A stretch of 60,000 nucleotides of DNA from Tubiluchus corallicola (GCA_030141605.1 JAQGDQ010000179.1:252501-312500); one strand, 5' to 3'; shown: positions 10,704 to 24,100, counted from the stretch's first letter. Made by a program: numbers and translations. Notes: generated by a model from the sequence alone, not told the origin.

Positions 10704-11798
10704 TTTTGCAACGGCACAATCTTTCACATGTACATAAGCTATAGTACATAAGTCAAGATCCAAAGTGTTAAACTGCGTTAAATTGCTTCGCTTTACATTT
10801 TCACTTTAGTTTCTTTACATTTCAATTTTGGTTTTAAATTTTTTGTCTCCAACTGAATCTTGTTCACAGCATTTTTTATGTAGGACCTATTTTTATGTAG
10901 GACACAACTACATGTACAACCTTTTCTGTATAATTGAAAAAACAGAAAAAAAAGTAATTTCTGAGTCTTCTGACTCCCGAAACGTACTATATTAAAGTGT
11001 TGAAGTTTGCCGCATGGTAGCTATAAAAGGTACCTTGCTAAGCCGCCATGATCAAGTTGTGTGCATTATCAGGCTCAGTTCGCTACTCGGAATATATATA
11101 ACTACATGACGGTAATTCAGGGCAACACTATTCATGGTAACTCAGGACAGCACTATTCAATAGTAACGTAGGGCAGCACTATTCGTGCACTTTTACACAT
11201 GAACATACTTCTCTGATACAGCGCTAGTGTACTTATTCTCACGTTACAGTATTAATAATGCTTTGCGCTTTTCCCTAGGGCCTAGTTGTTTTTCTTTCCT
11301 TAATCAGTAATTGGTTAGTTCATTATACTCAGCAATTTTCCGTGTCCTTTTTCTTATTCACGCTGTCCAACCAAAAGATAGTAAACTTCTTATGATTGCC
11401 TGGATTGCTGTGTCTCAAGTTCTTAGGCCTAATGGCGAAGATTTTTATTTACGAAATTGTGCTTATTATTTCGACAGCCTTCCTTAATTTCTACAATACA
11501 CCTGCATTGTCTGATATCTGTGTACAAAGTGCGTGTAATGTTTTCATGCAATTTGTCTCGGTTATACCTAAAGTCATCCACACCTCTGTTTACCAGCTGA
11601 CTTGATTTGTAGAAAGAAACTAATTGTTTGTATATCGTATGGGTTGCGTGGCTGCATTTGTCATCCACTCCATAATCATAATTAGAGTAGTAATAATAAG
11701 TAGTTGGATGTAACTGAAATGCATGTTGTTCACTGATTTAGCACTTCGTATGATACTTATTTCGTGTGACGTGCGTACATAATAACGTATCGCGTACG
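10704..11798. other. intergenic between GPCR 2 and 3
   Basis: Holds the 3'UTR of GPCR 2 and a 26-bp tandem repeat at 11112-11188. A short ORF from the ATG at 11432 has a hydrophobic N-terminus but no other support. Confidence 0.4.
11112..11188 (+). repeat. three-copy, 25-26 bp tandem repeat
   Basis: Three successive units each start GTAA and contain CAGGGCAACACTATTC or a close variant. They are diverged by a few bases. It is a minisatellite seed. Confidence 0.75.
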
Positions 11799-11806
11799 TA
11801 TATAAG
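11799..11806 (+). promoter_or_regulatory. TATA box, GPCR 3
   Basis: TATATAAG lies 53 bp before the ATG at 11852, fitting a start site at about 11830. It is preceded by CGTACG-rich sequence. Confidence 0.55.
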
Positions 11807-11851
11807 CATTTATATTCAAAACGCGATTTAAGTTCTTGTTTCTTGTTGAAG

Positions 11852-12844
11852 ATGAATACAACACTTCTTAACTACTCGAATTCATCAGCGATTGAAGACA
11901 AAAACAGTGCATTTAGCCAGAACATTGGCCTCCTTATAGCAAGTCTTTTTATGTCTTTTCTTATCGTAAGCAGCAATGCACTCGTGTTAGCCACACTGGT
12001 TATTGAAAAGAAATTTCACACGACTATGTGCGTTTTCATAGGAAATTTAGCAATTGCTGACTTACTGACAGGTTTATCCATATTGTACAATGTGTTCACA
12101 AATTTTATTTACAAAAACTGGACTTCGAAGTTCGCCTGCTTATCGGCCTTTTCATTTATAATTTTTGGAAGCAATCTATCGCTTTTAAGCATTCTTTTAG
12201 TTTCTGTTGATCAATATCTAAAAATCGTTTATTCTCTTACTTACCACAATATTGTTACCAGGAAAAAAGTAGTTGCGCTGTTATCCGCGTCTTGGATGGT
12301 GTCTCTCACTGCAGCATTCTTGCCAAATTTAGGCTGGACAAACGAGTACCAAGGGATAGATTCTTGCTTGTTGTTAAAAATAATGACGAGTGAATACCTT
12401 TTACTTTGGGTGATTGTTTGTTTCTTTTTACCAACTTCAATTATTGTGTCTTTGTACATTCGTATAATGATCATCGCCCATTATCATTCCAAACAAATAG
12501 CAAAACAAATCCAAAAAAACTCGATACACTCGGTTGTGACACAACGTATCAAAAGAGAAATAAAAATGATCGGTACTGTGACAATTATGTTAGTTGTTTT
12601 CATTGGATGCTGGCTGCCAGTGGTGGTTTCTGTATTGATAAGTGTTTTTTATTTCCTTACTTCTTCAGAGACGATTGCCCAACCAAATATGGCATTGATG
12701 GTCATTTTCGTCTATTGCAATTCATTTTTGAACCCCATCATTTATGGAATCAGAGACCGCAATTTCCGTAAAGCATATGGTAAAATTGTATGCTGTAGAA
12801 AAACTCGGTCAATTGTTAATCCCAATCATACCCAGGATTTGTAA
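11852..12844 (+). CDS. class A GPCR 3, orphan, DQY motif
   Basis: An intronless receptor of 330 aa, started at the first ATG of the frame (11852), 53 bp after a TATA box. N-terminal sequons are NTT and NYS. Hallmarks: NLAIAD (D2.50), C3.25 in FACLS, an ECL2 Cys in IDSCL, E6.30 in KREIK, CWLP in TM6, NPIIY in TM7, helix 8 RDRNFRKAY and a CC palmitoylation site. DRY is DQY (Arg3.50 to Gln), and 3.32 is Ile. It is the sister of GPCR 2 by ECL2 and helix 8 similarity. An ATTAAA at 12860, 15 nt after the stop, is a possible poly(A) signal. The ligand is unknown. Confidence 0.9.
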   Translation: MNTTLLNYSNSSAIEDKNSAFSQNIGLLIASLFMSFLIVSSNALVLATLVIEKKFHTTMCVFIGNLAIADLLTGLSILYNVFTNFIYKNWTSKFACLSAFSFIIFGSNLSLLSILLVSVDQYLKIVYSLTYHNIVTRKKVVALLSASWMVSLTAAFLPNLGWTNEYQGIDSCLLLKIMTSEYLLLWVIVCFFLPTSIIVSLYIRIMIIAHYHSKQIAKQIQKNSIHSVVTQRIKREIKMIGTVTIMLVVFIGCWLPVVVSVLISVFYFLTSSETIAQPNMALMVIFVYCNSFLNPIIYGIRDRNFRKAYGKIVCCRKTRSIVNPNHTQDL

Positions 12845-12865
12845 TTGTATTTTACCACAATTAAA

Positions 12866-14639
12866 GCAAAAGTTCAAAATTGACTTCTCTCTAGGATGCT
12901 AGAATTAACTGACCGACTGACCTTTAAATTAAAAACGTTTACTGGAAAGTAGAATAAGCTGTTATTGCAATTTATGGCAAACTTGTGTCAATTTATGGCA
13001 ATTTATGACAAATTCAGCACTTTGACGTAATTATTCGAAAAGCTGTCTATTCTTTTAAAGATCGATTAGATCACAATGTATTTTACGATTTACAATGTAT
13101 TTTAAATTCTGATATCAGTATGAGTTCTTATATTTTTAACAAATGGAGAACGATTTTAACTGTAAATGCTTAATCATACAAATGTATTATATGTCACATA
13201 AGTTTTTTAAGTTAGTTTTTAGTAGTGTTTTACGATTGTATGTATTTTACGTATTTATGTTTTATGGACCAGATTCCATTATAAATAAATAATTTATTCA
13301 ATAATTCATTTATTTATTAGCTCGGTAAAGAATTAGGCTTAACTTTGAAAAATGCTAATCGCGGAAAGAAAGGTTGTTGACAAGAGTAAAACAATGGCTA
13401 GGTCTAATTACTAATAATAAGCCAAAAAATAACGTCCTGGTGGAAAAATGATGGACGTGTGCAGTAATAATGAAAATTTAAACCACTTGAGGTTCGTAAA
13501 AGGAAAGACCAACTTAGCAAACACATTCAGTTCATATCCAATAGAAAATAGTAGCAATTTGAGAAAGTACAGCTAGCCATCTTGCAAGCCTGTTAATTAA
13601 TACCTCTAGGACAACTGTGCATACGAAAAAATGTATGGTTCAGCTTTTAGAAAGCAAATGACACAAACAGTAACTTGTGTGAATTGTTACCTTGTTGACC
13701 ATTGTTATTATATTGTGACTGCTTCGACGTTAAAGACATAAACGTATGAGAAGCGAAAGTTTGCGCTAAATAAACTTTATTAAACAATAATTTCTTCATG
13801 AGATTAATGACACACATCAGTTTTTCTGAAAGAACTTGTTCTCAGAAGTCCAGAACATCATGTTGTGGGGCTAAACCTCCTGTGAGATTTTCAGATCACG
13901 TGATACAACTATACTGAATGAGATGCCGGAATAAAATTATGATATACATGTGTGAAGAATATTATCAACAGTGATTCGGTGAACATTTTGATAATACTTA
14001 AAGCAAAACCGGAATCAATATTAAACTATAGGTCAAAACAAACTACTCTTTGAAATATTGAAAGAAAACATACTATTTTTTTCAAAAACGACTTAGATGA
14101 AAGAATTATGACCAAACAAACACAATTTCGCGTTCGCGCCACTAGTTCCTCGCTGTTACATGCATTTCGCCATTCGCTAGTTAGACGGGCACTAGCGCCT
14201 ACATTTCGGAAACATTGCACAAAAACAGGTGCTGTACCTCTCAGTTCAGATGTGTTCGACAGCTAAAGCGTGAGTATAGTAGCAAATTTGAATTTTTATC
14301 TCAAAACTTGCCTGTATTACACACTAAATATCTTACAGTAGCACTGTGCTTAATTTTCGTTTTCACAAACATACGCAACACGCTTAAGAAGTATTTTTGC
14401 TGTTGAAAATTATTTGTATGGGATGTCATCAATAGTTAGGCACGCCCGCCGTTAATGAAGTTCTTAATCTATAATTTAATTATCAGAAACGTTTTTGCAG
14501 TATTATTCATGTTAAAACTTAAAATGTATACTTTTCATCGGATTTGAAAATAGTAGTATATGAGAAATCATCCTGTCTTCCTTTAGCTTTGTACTTTTAA
14601 AAGTGAAATACTATTACGAACATGAACTGCAACAATATA
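12866..14639. other. intergenic; possible LINE 3' end debris
   Basis: Repeated words such as CAATGTATTTTA, then TTTATGGACCAGATT followed by TAAATAAATAA (13260-13316), resemble the 3'UTR tail of CR1/L2-type LINEs; this is by eye only. The rest shows short chance ORFs (14026-14406). Confidence 0.3.
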
Positions 14640-14654
14640 GTAGAATGTTCATTA

Positions 14655-14740
14655 TATATATATATAATAAATAAATAAATTAATTAATTAATACAATACA
14701 CATTATATAAGAAATGGAGCTGGAGTATGTAATATACATT

Positions 14741-14782
<42 letters not shown>

Positions 14783-14877
14783 CTTCATATATATATATAT
14801 ATATAATGTATATTATATAATATACATATCATATATACTACATATTATGTAATATATGTATTACATATATATTACCT

Positions 14878-14920
<43 letters not shown>
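14655..14920. repeat. (TA)n microsatellites and AT palindromes
   Basis: Several (TA)n blocks (about 14748-14779, 14790-14804 and 14882-14918) are separated by short TATACAT/ATGTATA words. Two copies of GGAGCTGGAG flank the cluster (14716 and 14927). The region is cruciform-prone and low complexity. Confidence 0.9.
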
Positions 14921-15239
14921 AAAAAGGAGCTGGAGCACATCTGTGAGTTAGCCTTATGGGCCTTAGAAAAATCGGATGAACCGTTAAGCACTTTCCTAGA
15001 CAGTTTCCATCACGAAACTTCTATCATAATTTGAGTTGTATCTCATCTTAAAAATATCTATAGTGTTAGTGTCATAATGACAATTATTGTTGTTAATTAT
15101 AATAATTTTTTATATTAGGCCATAAAATAAATACTAATCGTCAAATTGTTGTAATAATAACTGGTTTATTATAAATTTTAAACTATTTATTTACGTAAAT
15201 GAAATTAACATAGGACGAGTTAATGTACAATAATTATCA

Positions 15240-16420
15240 ATGTCTCTCTTTTGAAGAAAGCCAAAGCAGCATGCGGCTTCGCCAATGCAGCATTAAATGA
15301 AACAGAAGCAAGAATGAGTAAAGCAAATAAAGACGGTTACAGCTTTTCGCTACAGGCAAAAAAAGCAGACAGACCAGCTTCTGAAACAATGAATGTGACA
15401 GTGAATGCAAAGAACGTGCATAATGAAGATCCACGTAGCGTAAACACAAACGCAGTTGCCTCCACATTAAACAATAACATAACAGGGTGCGAGCTTAGTG
15501 ACACGAAATAGGCTACATCTTGTCCGCAGAACACCAAAACCGACAATGCGGAGAAACCAAAGCCGCGAACGTGCAAAAAATAGATACATCAACTGAAACA
15601 TTAATCTTGGGTGATTCCCGAACCGCTTACTTGAATACTCAAGAAATAGCCAAAAATCTACAGGTGCATTCTTACAGAGGGATAAACCTGAACGAAATGA
15701 CAGCCTTCGTACGAGACCGATACCCTGAGAAGAAATTGGAAAACGTTATCATAACGTGTGTAATCAATGACGTTAGACAACATATTCAACAGAATCGAGA
15801 AAACGGCTAGAACGCTCACCTAGACGAAATACTCAAGTCACTAACAAGACAAATGGAACAATGCATTGTAAGTGTAAAAAATAAGTTTAACCCTTGTAAT
15901 GTTTTTGTATGCAATATCCCATTTGTAAAGACAAACAAACATCCAACTGCTAAACCCATGAATATAAGTTCGGTGAACAGAGTGTTACGATTATTTAACA
16001 GTGAACTTGAAACTCTGACAACTAAAACTAATACCATTTTGTGCAATTTGCAATGTCATTTTGAAGATGATAATTTAATTGCGAGAGGCGGATTACACCT
16101 AAGTAGATTAGGTGTACAAAACTTGCGAGAAGCATTAAACTATGTTTGTTTAATGACCTAAATCGCTGGTATAGGGTTAAGACTAATCAAAACAAATATA
16201 CAGTTACTGTGGCTTTACACAAAGTCAATATAATTATAAACCAGCTAGTTTCGCAAATGCCGTTAAAAGATTACCATTATTACCAACTCCTGTAAATTAT
16301 TCAAATGACTCTGATAAAGCTTCAGCTGATACTAAGCCCATTCAAAAAGAGGCATTAAAGTCAGAAATTGAAAATCTGCTTACCGGATTAGTAAAAGAAT
16401 TCATTTCTAAGTTTGCATAA
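15240..16420 (+). pseudogene. decayed retroelement ORF with SGNH/GDSL-esterase-like domain
   Basis: Three successive reading frames form one broken ORF: 15251-15511 (Lys/Ala/Asn-rich), 15520-16161 and about 16225-16420. The middle part has the SGNH layout: ILGDSR (block I Ser in GGT-GAT-TCC at 15610-15618), VINDVRQ (block III Asn) and GGLHLS (His at 16096). The Asp normally three residues before that His is Gly here. An in-frame TAG lies at 15808, and frame changes occur at both ends. Esterase domains of this kind occur in ORF1 of CR1-type LINEs and other invertebrate retroelements. No reverse transcriptase was found beside it, so this is a fragment and not a host gene. Confidence 0.6.
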
Positions 16421-18074
16421 AATTGAAAAACTACTAGACAGCTTATTTAAAATGACACGAATGAACTAAGCTGTAAATAACTGCAATAAGCGTGACATAT
16501 TATACATATATTTTAATCATGAATTTTAAACGAAAAATTTTAAGTTTTACTTAATATAAACGAATATTGTTTAAAGAATGTACAAACTTAAGACAGATGT
16601 GTCCAGTGCCAATCTCTGGCATACTGAAACGTGTATGCACGTCTTGTTGCGTAATAATATCTCAAAATCGGATCGCAAATAACTCGTGCGTAAATTTTTG
16701 CTATTCTGCTTCTATTTTACAGTATTCATCTGTGAGAAAGTACACACTTTCAGATACTAGAGATTTATACTACAAGTTTCAGTACTCCCCTACTTTATTA
16801 AACTGGATAAAAAAATATGTAATGTAATACGTGTTATGTTAGTTTTTTAATGTCAAATGTATAAATAGTGTAAATGTAATGAGTGAAATTTATGCAATGT
16901 AAAGCATGTTTCTGTTAATAGTGTCATGTCAAATGTATATATAGTGTAAAATATGTCATATAAAATTTAATGTACTTTTGTAATATTGTTTTGTAAAAAT
17001 ATTTTAATATAGTGTTTGTAAATATGTCCATTTATTGTATATAATCAGAGCTTAGTTTTGCACTTTAGTTTTCTTAGTCTGCACTAGAAGCACTTGTCTT
17101 GAACAGTGTTGTTATATTAACATTACACTGAGGCTTACTCAGTTTTATTATAATAAGTGATTCATTTTAATGACAAATAAGGAATTAATAATAATAATAA
17201 TAGTGCGTATTTGATGCGCGTATCATTACAAAAATTTACGTTTATTCAGATAATAATTAGAATAACTGGCGCCAGTAAAATGGCGTTCCAACAGGTCAAC
17301 ATGTCAGTCACCATGCCTACGTGACAGCTTCATGCTATAAAAATGAAGTCCAATTATTAATCATTTTAGTACAGGGTAATACATGACCTATTGCTCGCCA
17401 GGGGGGGGGGTGTAGAAACAACAATTGAGTAACAATTAAAACACAACATTAATTTTTATTGTATCAAAGTTAGCACTGCTTAATCAGTAATGTGAGTCTA
17501 TCATACCAGTAATGTGAGTATTTCAATATTAATATTTTACTGTAGAAGCCTGTTGCATCTTGCACAGCTTACAATCGTGAGGGGTGTGACTCATAATGAC
17601 TGAAGAGTTCGAATCGAGTAGCTTTAAAATTCACCATAATGCATCCACACACCAGAATCCACCTCCATCCATCCCGAACACATTGGGGTGATCCTGAAAA
17701 GCAAAGTGAAGGCTAAAATGATCCAAGAGCAATTCAAACGGCTAAAGTTTACAATTCCCCATACCCAAGAAATTAGTTCATGAAGCGAATTAGGATTAGG
17801 GCTAGGATTAGGGTTGAAATATCTAAATTGTGTGGAAAATTGTAAACTCCTTCCGAAAAAAACAAGCTTGTGGGACATCTGCAGAAAGTATTAGTCGGAC
17901 ATTCTTGACTTTGACAATTTTTTTTCTGGGTCGGTGATAATTCTCAGCAAGCAAGATTACAGGCTGTGGAAGGTGTACGAGGTACACGCACTAAATATTT
18001 CAGAAAAAAATCAAAATAAAGACCTGTATTGAAAATAAAAGAGGAAACTTGGGCATGAATAATTAAAAGGTGAT
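16421..18074. other. intergenic, AT-rich with simple repeats
   Basis: Two related blocks containing ATGTCAAATGTAT followed by AGTGTAAA lie at about 16851 and 16924, about 73 bp apart. (AAT)n is at about 17187-17201, a G10 run at 17402-17411, and TTAGGG-like words at about 17788-17816. No gene is recognised. Confidence 0.45.
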
Positions 18075-18770
18075 GTTTTCTTAAGATGGATTGGGCATAT
18101 ACGTAGATTACTTGATGATAGTCCAGTGAGGATTTTCAAGTGGTCCTCAATAGAACCTGTTACGACGTATGGCATGTGATACCATGATCACGTGATACAA
18201 CAACAGAGGCTGGAATACAGCTGAATACTTCATTATGAATTTTTTTAGATTATGTTTGGGCACCATCCCTAATTGCAATACAACCAGCCGTAAAATTAGC
18301 AGGAGGACAGGAGTTAACATGTTTAGATTTTGTACAGATAGATTTAAACACATCAGCACTGATCCTTGGAGATAGAGGCATTTGGTCCACTGCAGTGAGT
18401 AGGGAGCCCTGGCATAAAAACGTGAACAGAATGTGTGTTCAACGCATGATTCAATGGACGATGGGTCAATGATTAAATTTTGAGGGCATGATAGATTCAC
18501 AGTTATTTGACAATTCACAACAGCTTTTACAATAAAATTTTATGTGCTATTACTAGTTAATTTTGTCTCCCTCCCTTAGCCAAATTTATATAAAACTATT
18601 AATGGTGGATTTTCAATTAGAAGTGGTGCTGACAAGCCACTGGCATAGCGGAATCTAGTTTTTTGCTGGATTAACTGCTGTACTTACCTGTCTTAGGAGC
18701 AGATTTTTTTAGAGTTCTGTCCGCCCAATGTCTACAATAGACGTGATGGGCATATGATGATGATGATGAT
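18075..18770 (+). mobile_element. 5'-truncated LINE, RT C-terminus to (ATG)n tail
   Basis: From about 18078 the plus strand reads LRWIGHIRRLLDDSPVR and then IFKW, which resembles the conserved segment near the C-terminus of many non-LTR retrotransposon ORF2s (RWxGHxxRM.DxR). The frame stops shortly after. The sequence ends in TGATGGGCATATG followed by (ATG)n at 18754-18770, the microsatellite-type tail typical of RTE/Ingi-like LINEs. The minus-strand ORF at 18147-18518 is a shadow. Confidence 0.5.
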
Positions 18771-21041
18771 TCTTTTTGAATGTGCGGATCGTAAGTGCTG
18801 AAGCGCTTTCTCAAAAAATTACTATTGAATTAAATTTTCCCACAAACCTTTAAACCTGCATAAGTGCAGGCTTTGGAAAAGATTTGCGTTCGGCCATCTT
18901 GGCAGAAGTTTTGCAAATTTCATTTTCTTTTAATTTGCTAAATGCATTTGTTATGGATAACTATGGATTTTTGTATATGTGATTATCCATTGTAGGGGTG
19001 TAGTTCACAGTCGATGGTCTTTTTGCAGGTGGGTTTGCATGAAACTGATATGGTCATAATGGTGGTCAATAAATTGGCATAAGAATTGTTTACAGTTTAG
19101 CATACTGGTCATTGCTGAAGGGTAGTTAATAAGTCAAACAGGCAAAACGAGAGATTTAAAAACATCACACCGTCTTATTAATTTTAATGGCAGGTACTAA
19201 GCTGCCTGGCACTGGTTCAGACTAGGACTAAGTAAGTTTTATAATATTAATAATATTTAGCAGAATGTACACTATGTTGCTTACAACAAAACTAATGTCA
19301 TGACAGAAATTTAGAAAGTTAAAGAAAAAAATCAACCCTCAAACAACAACATTCTAGTTTATTGTACATATAAAAATATCGAAATTACTATTAGTATTAA
19401 TGTGTATTATAGTATTACATGCATAAAAATTCAAAAGAAATTTAATTCATTTTTATGTTCCACTAAACAGACTTTGCTGTTGGCATGTTTGAAAAAAAGT
19501 GAAGTTAAGCACAGTCCATTCATATGTTTCACTATTCTAGCTGATAAAATCTTTGTGTTTAACAGTTTTCATGTAAAAATTAGTCATCGGATCAATTAGC
19601 AATAACTTTGAAGTGCTTACATAACTTTAATCCACTCAGATTATACCTCAGAATACATTGGTACACGTACTATGGATAATCCAATTACAGATAAGCATGG
19701 AATTCTGCAAGCATGCGGTAGGTCCCGGGCAGATTACGTAGTTAATAGACTTCATTTTAGCTTAAAATAGTTATTCTGTTACTTTGCCGGTGCTAATTGA
19801 ACGAGTTGGAGGTTATTGTACTATCGCCTGTAACTGGTTTTCTTTACATACTAGGGTTCATCAAAAAGCAAAAAAAGTATCAGTAATCTTTTGTTTAACG
19901 GTTTACTTTGTTTGTAATTGATAATAGTAACTGTACCAGGAAAAACGTTTGCTCAAAGACTTGGGATGAACATATTTCACGGTAACTGGATGATGTCATT
20001 TTTTGCTCAAACTGTGTTCACCCAAGTGTGAAATTACTTCGGCTTTAAATTTATTTTACTTTTTCTGCTAAGACATGCTGAGTCTTTGATGAGACTGTCC
20101 AAGATTTTTTGCAAATACAGTATAACACCATTATAGCGAACATGGTTTATTGCGTACATACCTGTAATGCGAACTCCACAAAAAGAACAAACTTTGATCA
20201 TTTATTTAACTAGTGTAATGTTATTAGCTTTGAGTACCGAGTACTTGCTTATTGCAGACTTTTTGTGAGGCCCCATTGTCAGTATTACTAGTTATTTATA
20301 AATTTTACTGCATACTTTTCTTTGGCTGCCATTTGTGCTCATTTAAATTTTAAGTTTATTAACTATGATAACCGGTGATGCCTGATAATACAGTGATAAG
20401 GCTGGGTACATAGCATGTGGAGTTGCTATGACACATGATGTGCCGAAATGTCACTTTGTCTAAGGTATGAGGCATTCTCTGGCCAGCAGGTAGTTGCTGG
20501 TCAGCAATGTACACATTTAAATAAATGTTGTTATTTAAATAGTTTACACATTAACTATTCAAATTACAAAGAAAAAGTAACTTTTCAGTTTACTTTAATA
20601 CTATGTTATTTCTAATACATGCTAGATGTGCAGACCTAAGACATGACTAATTTTTTTAAATGTACTATCGATCATAGTATTTTATAATGAGTGAACATCA
20701 GGCTCAAGGAAAATTGTTAAATTATTGTCTCCATGGTAATCAGACACAACTAAGACGACATTTTGGAAATTAATTGACATGTGGACTGAATAACTGTTCA
20801 CTATTTTGTAAGCTTTGCCACTGTACACAGGATTGTAGTTTACACTTTTCCGAATTGAATAAAAAATTAGTACCAGCCATTCGCTGTGATTTTATCAAGA
20901 GTGCCCAGTCTTTTCATTTAAATGCACCAGCTTTAACTTTGTAAGAAATGATTTGTCGATTTACTGATGTTTTTATGATGCTCTAAATGAAAAGGCCTGT
21001 TAATAAAATATTAACTAACATATATTTTGCTTTTGTTGCAG
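18771..21041. other. upstream region and probable 5'UTR intron of TRRAP
   Basis: A CCATCTTGGC (YY1-type) motif at 18892-18901 could mark a housekeeping promoter. At about 20117 the sequence TACAGTATAACACCATTATAGC, which continues with GCGAAC-type repeats, resembles a pogo/Tigger terminal region. The stretch ends with a pyrimidine-rich tract and TTGCAG at 21036-21041, a 3' splice site just before the TRRAP start. The first (non-coding) exon was not located. Confidence 0.35.
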
Positions 21042-21105
21042 AGGCAGTTGAAGTTCAGAAGACGTACTGAAACTGTGGCAAATTTTGAATAAGAAGCCTT
21101 ACAAG

Positions 21106-24100
21106 ATGGATCCTGCAAGTCAAATAAATACATACCTTTCATTTCTACAAATGATTGGTGATGTCACAGCGAAAGAAGAAAATCGCTTGAAAGCTGCGCA
21201 GGAAATCAGCGAAAATTTTGAAACCATTGTTGCATCACCTCAGTATTCTTCATTTCTTGAGCACATGATGAGATATTTTATAAAATTTTTGCAAGAAGTT
21301 GAACCGCAGTTTGTCTCAGAATACAGCATGCAACAACTGCGAAAGCTTACATTGGACATCATTCATCGAGTTCCTACTACTGAAGCTCTACGTCCATATG
21401 TCAAACAAATAGTTAATCTCATGTTTAAACTGATCCAGATTGAAAATGAAGAAAATGTACTTGTATGCTTAAAAGTAATTATTGAGTTACATAAACAGTA
21501 CCGTCCCCAGTATAGTTCAGAGATACAGGTCTTTTTGCATTTCGTGAAGGGTGTCTACAAAGAATTTCCTAAACATGTGAATGGTGTGTTTGAACCACGA
21601 TCGAACATAAAATTGATGGACATTACTGATGTCAGCATAGATACACTGCTGCAAGACTTATTTACAATTACGCCGGTTCAAACCGAAAAGAAAAATGCAG
21701 ACGGAAGTTCAATTACTTATAACATCATACCAAGAGCAACATGCTCGCTGAAGGTACTTGCTGAATTACCGATCATTGTTGTTCTTATGTACCAGTTATA
21801 CAAACAAAACGTCCACCAGGATGTTGCAGAATTTATTCCTCTTATTATGGACACTATTGTTTTGCAACCTTTGCCTGCACATAGAAGTAGCCCTGCATTT
21901 AACAAAGAAGTTTTTGTTGACTTTGTTGCAGCACAAATTAAGACGTTATCATTTTTGGCCTATATTATTAAATTTTATCAGGATCTTGTATCGCAGCACT
22001 CGAATCATCTTGTAAAAGGAATGCTTGGACTTTTGACTCTGTGTCCACATGAAGTTGCTCATCTCCGTAAAGAGTTATTGATTGCTGCTCGTCATATTCT
22101 TGCAACCCAGCTACGAATTCGCTTTGTGCCTCACATTGACCGACTCTTTGACGAGAATATTCTTATTGGAACTGGATGGACGGCACATGAGTCACTGCGC
22201 CCCTTGGCTTACAGTACCCTTGCTGATTTAGTTCATCACGTCCGCCACCACTTGTCGCTTAATGACTTGTCCCTGGCTGTAAGCTTGTTCTCTAAAAATG
22301 TTCATGATGAGTCACTTCCCTCCAGCATTCAAACCATGTCTTGTAAACTGCTTCTGAATCTTGTGGAGTGCATTAAGCAGAAGAGCGAGCAAGAAAATGG
22401 AAATGGTCGTGATCTCTTAATTAGAATGCTGGAGGTTTTTGTGCTTAAGTTTAAAGTAATTGCTAAAGTGCACTTTCCACTCATTTTCCAGAAATGCAAA
22501 TCTTCTGTAACTCAACCACAATCAACTACTGTTTCCTTGTCTGCAACAGCACAACCACCAACTCCTCAGACACCCCCAACTCCTGCACCCGTAATACCTC
22601 AAGCTGCCATTTCTTCGATTGACGAGAAATTTGCAATTTTGGAAAAGGATGAAAAAGCGTTAAAGGCAATGTCATTACTGCAGCAGACTACTACAACTTC
22701 CCAAGTGACAATTTCACCAATAAGAGATCAGAAATTTGGTATGGCACCCTTGCAGCCTTTGTCGGTTCCAGATTGCAGAAGTCTTGTAAAAACTCTTGTT
22801 TGTGGTGTCAAGACAATCACTTGGGGATGTGCATCTTGCAAAGTAGGTAATGATCAAACTTTTGTTCAGAACAAAAACTTTCAGCCTAAGGAGGCTTTGG
22901 TGTTCATTCGCTTAGTCAAGTATGCATTATTAGCTTTAGATATTTATACTATCAACTACACGGCAACTGGCCAGAGTATTCTAAGGACAGCACAGCAACA
23001 GACTGTGCGATCAAAAGAAGAGAAAGAGGTGCTAGAGCATTTTGCTGGTGTATTCACCATGATGAATCCGCAGACGTTTAAGGAGATCTTCTCTACCACT
23101 GTTAGTTTTATGGTGGAGAGAATATACAAAAACTACACTTTGCAAATTGTTGCAAATAGCTTTCTTGCAAATCCGACAACATCTGCCACATTTGCTACTA
23201 TTTTGGTAGAATACTTACTTGAAAGACTGGAAGACATGGGATCAAACTTAGAAAAGTCTAATTTGTATTTAAAAATGTTCAAGCTTGTGTTTGGTTCCGT
23301 ATCTCTTTTTGCAGAGGAAAATGAGCAGATGCTAAAGCCGCACCTACACCAAATTGTTAATAAGTCCATGGAGCTTGCCATGAGTGCACAAGAACCATAC
23401 AACTATTTTTTATTATTGAGAGCACTATTTCGCTCAATAGGTGGTGGAAGCCATGACCTCCTGTACAGAGAGTTTTTGCCTCTGCTGCCAAATCTGTTGC
23501 AAGGTCTCAACAGTTTGCAAAGTGGTCTGCACAAAGCACACATGAAAGACCTGTTCGTGGAATTATGCTTTACAGTGCCTGTCAGGTTGAGTTCTCTTCT
23601 TCCCTATTTACCTATGCTCATGGATCCACTAGTATCAGCCTTAAATGGTTCACAAACTCTGATTAGTCAAGGGCTCAGGACTTTGGAACTGTGTGTTGAT
23701 AACCTTCAGCCTGATTTCCTGTATGACCATATTCAGCCAGTCCGTGCTGAGTTAATGCAAGCTTTGTGGAAGACGTTACGGAATCCAAACGACACAATTG
23801 CCAATGTTGCTTTTCGAGTTTTAGGAAAATTTGGAGGTGGAAATCGAAAAATGTTGAACGAACCACAAAAATTGAATTTTAACAAAAGGGAGACTAGTGG
23901 ACCATGCATTACCTTGCACTTCCAGGACACAAAGTCTTCCGTAGCTTTGCCAGTTGAAAAAGCTATAAATGCTGCTTTAACTGCTTTGCATACAGGTGCA
24001 ACTGAGTCACATTATAGAAAGCAGAGCTGGGAAATCATTAAATGTTTTTTGGTATCAGCTATTAATCTTGATGATGATAAGCACAATATGCAACAGTTAT

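Noticed and set aside
11432-11605. 57-aa ORF with hydrophobic N-terminus and two Cys
   Set aside because: It looks like a signal peptide, but there is no promoter element, homology or splice support; length is within chance for AT-rich DNA.
18147-18518. 123-aa minus-strand ORF
   Set aside because: It overlaps the plus-strand LINE remnant and has no family features.
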